Shown in pieces: positions 24,579 through 27,328 of a stretch of DNA of 27,328 nucleotides. The notes under the pieces were generated by a model that saw only the letters and a list, made by a program, of their open reading frames with translations, did no database searches and was not told where the DNA came from. The position numbers were made by a program, and so were the translations under genes. The DNA lies in NCBI GenBank assembly GCA_964477295.1, contig CAYZEZ010000021.1, positions 1 through 27,328 on the forward strand, given 5' to 3'. Numbering within the stretch: position 1 is the first letter of the stretch; each line of letters begins with the position of its first letter. This DNA comes from CAYZEZ01 sp964477295 (lineage in GTDB: Bacteria > Bacteroidota > Bacteroidia > Bacteroidales > SM23-62).

Positions 24579-25487
24579 ATGGTAAAATCAAAAAAGTTAC
24601 TCGTTGCAACAGCTTTCCAGAAAGAATCAGAGGCTGCCCTTTCCTCTGCCATCCGTCTGGCAGAAAAGATCAATGCCGATATTGTCCTGGTTCATGTCAT
24701 TGAGCAATTAAGTCTTATTGCAGAAAATTTCATGACAAAAGACCTGAATAAAAACATAATGGATTTTGCTGAGCAAAAAATAGTTTCTTTTGCAAACAAG
24801 GTACTTGGCAAGCATAAGGTTAAAATTATTCCACTAGTCAAAAAAGGAAAGGTTTATTCCATCATTGCGCAGCTGGCAAAGGAACATGATGCAGAGTTTA
24901 TTTTCATGGGTAGATCAGAAAAGCATGATATTGTGCGGAATATTTTCGGGACAAATACACATCATATTATAGGAGAGTCGCAGGTGCCTGTAATCACTGC
25001 AAAATCTCTGGGCGATGTTACCGGCTTTAATCATATCCTGTTGCCTCTTGATTTAACAAAAAGCACACAGGAAAAAATATCAGAAGCAGTCCATGTGGCA
25101 AAACTTTTCAATGCCCGTATTACCCTGATGACCGTTCTTGAAAAAAACTGGGTTAGCCAGGAGATAAAATTTTCTTCTAAACTCCGGTCTATCCAGGAGA
25201 TGCTCATCAACCTTGGAATAAAATGTGACTACAAAACCATAGAAAAGAAGGGGAAGAAAGTCTCTGACCTGATTATTCAGGAAGGTAAAAAATGTAAAGC
25301 CGATTTAATCGTCGTTATGACCCAGGAAGAAGCAGAACTTCGTGATTTCTTAATAGGTACAACTGCCCTGGCTGTGATCCGGAAATCAGACTTGCCTGTA
25401 TTAAGTATTATCCCAGGCGCTGAATCAATCGAAATGCTGCCGGAATCGGTTCTGGAAACCGTGGTTGATCCAATAGATTTCTTCTAA
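24579..25487 (+). CDS. Tandem-domain universal stress protein (UspA)
   Basis: Cytosolic protein with two UspA domains. Domain 1 (about 1-145) opens KKLLVATAFQKESEAALSSAIRLAEK and has a nucleotide-loop-like stretch, FMGRSEKHDIVRNIFGTNTHHII. Domain 2 (about 150-285) opens FNHILLPLDLTKSTQEKISEAVHVA, and its loop, VVMTQEEAELRDFLIGTTALAVI, is degenerate (no G-x2-G). So only domain 1, if either, is likely to bind ATP in the classical way. 302 residues, normal for fused members. Placement after corA suggests shared stress or ion-balance regulation, but this is inference. Confidence 0.88.
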   Translation: MVKSKKLLVATAFQKESEAALSSAIRLAEKINADIVLVHVIEQLSLIAENFMTKDLNKNIMDFAEQKIVSFANKVLGKHKVKIIPLVKKGKVYSIIAQLAKEHDAEFIFMGRSEKHDIVRNIFGTNTHHIIGESQVPVITAKSLGDVTGFNHILLPLDLTKSTQEKISEAVHVAKLFNARITLMTVLEKNWVSQEIKFSSKLRSIQEMLINLGIKCDYKTIEKKGKKVSDLIIQEGKKCKADLIVVMTQEEAELRDFLIGTTALAVIRKSDLPVLSIIPGAESIEMLPESVLETVVDPIDFF

Positions 25488-25613
25488 TCAAATCTTTAAT
25501 TATCCGATTATTACCTCCCGCGACCGGGACATCTGTGCAATAAATCTCATTTTAACATGTGACCTGTGTCTTTTTCTCAGTTACTTAAACTACACTACTG
25601 CTTATCAGGATAG

Positions 25614-25630
25614 TTTGATGCCCTATCAAA
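25614..25630. repeat. Inverted repeat in the gap before the beta-helix gene
   Basis: TTTGAT (25614-25619), a 5-base loop and ATCAAA (25625-25630). The 285-bp gap 25488-25772 also has a weak TCCCG/CGGGA hairpin (25516-25529, no T-tract) and a CAAAT/ATTTG palindrome near 25650. It is very AT-rich from 25640 on, as expected for a promoter region, but no convincing -33/-7 pair stands out. Confidence 0.35.
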
Positions 25631-25772
25631 TGTATAGTACTGGTAGACAAATTTATTTGGCTTATAATCATTTAATTATTTAAATTGCTAATATTAATAT
25701 CCACGGTTACTGAAAAGTATTTAAGGGTTATGGTATTTCTTCTGGATATTACCTTTCACAAACATATTCACA

Positions 25773-27328
25773 ATGGAATCATTAATCAGGTTTTTCAGCG
25801 CCCAATTTAGGATTGGGATTATAATTTGCATGTTTTTTATCCCGTTTGCTGGCAACGCCCAGTTATCTGGAATATACACAATAGATCCTTCCGGAGCCCC
25901 ATTTGATCCGGGCGGACTCCCATTCCCAAATTTTGCATCCTTTACAGAAGCTGTGGATTCACTAAATGCACAGGGTGTGACCGGTCCGGTTGTGATCAAT
26001 GTGGCAGATGGCATATACACTGAGAGGATACAGATAAACCAGATTGCTGGGGCCAGTGCGGTAAACACGGTCACTTTCCAGTCGCAATCAATGGATTCTA
26101 CGAAAGTAACCCTTAAATATCAAAATACCAGCGATGTCAATAACTGGGTGCTGAGATTGAATGGAACAGATTATATAATACTTCGTAAACTGAGGTTGCA
26201 GGCTACCGGAAATTGGTACACCCTAATAATCAATATTAATGGAAACGCAAATAATAATATAATTGAAAACTGCCAGTTTTTTGGTGCACCCGGTGGCTAT
26301 GCCATGGCTTCAATAATATGGTCAGGTAATGACCAGTTTGAAAATCTTACTATCCGGAATAATTATTTCTTAAGCGGAAATTATGGGGTATATCTAGACG
26401 GTGATGATAAGTTTACGATGTCCACCGGAACGCATATCCATGATAACGTATTTGTTGACCAGACTGACTGTGGGATAAAATTACAATTTCATGATGCGCC
26501 TGTAATAGAGAATAATTCATTTGAATCAAGTGCCAGTTCAACACAAGGAATTGTATTGGACAATTGTTATAATGAATTTGAAATCCGGTATAACACGGTC
26601 AATTGCACCAGTGGTAGTGAAGGAGGGATAGGCCTGGACTGGTGTTTTGGAAATGCATTACAGAAAGGCCTGGTAACAAATAATTTTATTTCAATTGGAG
26701 GAATTAACTCTAACTCCAAAGGGATAAACGTAAATGGCAGTACACATCAGAATATATTTCATAACACTGTTAATATAACCAATACGCACACAGGAACAAA
26801 TACAGGTGCTTTTTATCTCAGGGATGTGAGCGGAACCTGGCTAAGCTCAGATATTGATGTAAGGAATAACATATTTTCAAATACCGGTGGTGGTTATGCT
26901 ATAACTGTAGAAAATGTATCAGCGTTCCAAAATCTGGACTATAATAATTACTATGCTACGGGCGCTAATCTGGCTGTATGGGATGGTGCCCGGGAAGATC
27001 TACAAGCCCTGCAAGCCATTAATGGAAAGGATGCAAATTCGGTATCCGTTAATCCCAGGTTTCACTCTCCTCCAACCGACCTGCATACCTCCACTTACTG
27101 GCTCGATGGAATTGGAGATGCCACAACAGGAATTACAACCGATATTGATGGAGAAGCCCGTTCATCTCCCCCGGATATTGGGGCCGATGAATTTACTCCG
27201 ATACTTCCCTTGTCAGCTGGCACCTACGAAATAGGCGGAGATTCACCTGATTATCTTACCATTAAGGAGGCCATTGATGATCTACAAATCAAGGGGATAT
27301 TGGGACCGGTCACTTTTGAGATCCGGAA
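25773..27328 (+). CDS. Secreted parallel beta-helix repeat protein (partial, runs off the end)
   Basis: The frame from the ATG at 25773 stays open to the window edge (518 codons plus two bases). A signal peptide (IIICMFFIPFAGNAQ, cleavage near residue 30) is followed by FASFTEAVDSLNAQGVTGPVVINVADGIYTERI, the usual entry to a pectate-lyase-like right-handed beta-helix. About 14 turns follow, rich in NNxI/NNYF steps (IIENCQFFG, IRNNYFLSGNYGVYLD, IHDNVFVDQTDCGI, VRNNIFSNTGGGYAI). The module closes with DIDGEARSSPPDIGADEF, typical of Bacteroidota surface proteins. A second module then begins (YLTIKEAIDDLQIKGILGPVTFEI, from about residue 480), clearly repeating the first. It is likely a large T9SS-exported protein; the sorting tail would lie beyond the window. 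Polysaccharide lyase activity cannot be claimed from what is seen. Confidence 0.85.
   Translation, partial: MESLIRFFSAQFRIGIIICMFFIPFAGNAQLSGIYTIDPSGAPFDPGGLPFPNFASFTEAVDSLNAQGVTGPVVINVADGIYTERIQINQIAGASAVNTVTFQSQSMDSTKVTLKYQNTSDVNNWVLRLNGTDYIILRKLRLQATGNWYTLIININGNANNNIIENCQFFGAPGGYAMASIIWSGNDQFENLTIRNNYFLSGNYGVYLDGDDKFTMSTGTHIHDNVFVDQTDCGIKLQFHDAPVIENNSFESSASSTQGIVLDNCYNEFEIRYNTVNCTSGSEGGIGLDWCFGNALQKGLVTNNFISIGGINSNSKGINVNGSTHQNIFHNTVNITNTHTGTNTGAFYLRDVSGTWLSSDIDVRNNIFSNTGGGYAITVENVSAFQNLDYNNYYATGANLAVWDGAREDLQALQAINGKDANSVSVNPRFHSPPTDLHTSTYWLDGIGDATTGITTDIDGEARSSPPDIGADEFTPILPLSAGTYEIGGDSPDYLTIKEAIDDLQIKGILGPVTFEIR

Noticed and set aside
25721..27234. Separate short genes opposite to or inside the beta-helix gene
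   Set aside because: They are other-frame shadows; the frame from 25773 is open throughout and encodes a recognisable beta-helix.

Overview
The window looks like chromosomal DNA of an environmental, probably marine or sediment, Bacteroidota (Bacteroidales/Marinilabiliales-like). The evidence is a type IX secretion (T9SS) sorting tail, many lipoprotein signal peptides with an x-x-G/S-C lipobox, promoters of the Bacteroidota form TTTG-N19-TAnnTTTG, almost no Shine-Dalgarno sites, and a glycan-oriented gene set (sulfatases, GH95 fucosidase, Na+/solute symporter, PhoD-like phosphatase). I see no rRNA, tRNA, CRISPR array, insertion sequence or phage gene.

Layout. (1) 1-7801, plus strand: two tandem promoters drive a Tat-exported Gfo/Idh/MocA oxidoreductase closed by a strong terminator. 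A catabolic run follows: a sulfatase pseudogene that has lost its active-site segment, two intact formylglycine sulfatases, a PhoD-like metallophosphoesterase lipoprotein and a zinc-dependent medium-chain dehydrogenase. No SusC/SusD pair is present in the window. (2) 7788-10303: decayed DNA holding a lipoprotein remnant, a 5'-truncated T9SS surface protein, an FtsX/MacB-type permease pseudogene with an in-frame stop whose 3' end is spliced onto the T9SS fragment, and an unexplained stop-free frame. (3) 10304-14916, minus strand: a zinc (or manganese)-uptake operon made of a small His-rich membrane protein, an outer-membrane barrel-like protein, a ZnuA-type binding protein with a His-rich N-terminus and two ABC-3 permeases. 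It has no ATPase gene. It starts at a promoter overlapped by an 8-bp inverted repeat. (4) 14927-18023, minus strand: GH95 alpha-L-fucosidase followed by a ConA-like lipoprotein. (5) 18126-20646: a cyclophilin-type prolyl isomerase lipoprotein converging on an SSS-family symporter, with a GC-rich palindromic element between them. (6) 20814-23292, plus strand: a threonine-synthase-like PLP enzyme, a DUF1611/DgcN-like P-loop protein and a small acidic protein, tightly packed. (7) 23473-25487: a CorA Mg2+ transporter and a double UspA stress protein. (8) 25773 to the end: the first 518 codons of a secreted parallel beta-helix protein that enters a second copy of its module at the window edge.

Regions 1 and 4 fit stepwise breakdown of sulfated, fucose-containing glycans: desulfation, fucose removal, uptake and sugar oxidation. 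Region 3 is metal acquisition. The best candidates for undescribed biology are the PLP enzyme/DUF1611 pair, the ATPase-less zinc operon with its His-rich membrane partner, and degenerate 7- and 9-bp tandem repeats that sit on gene boundaries at six places. All functional calls come from reading translated motifs by eye; no database search was run.
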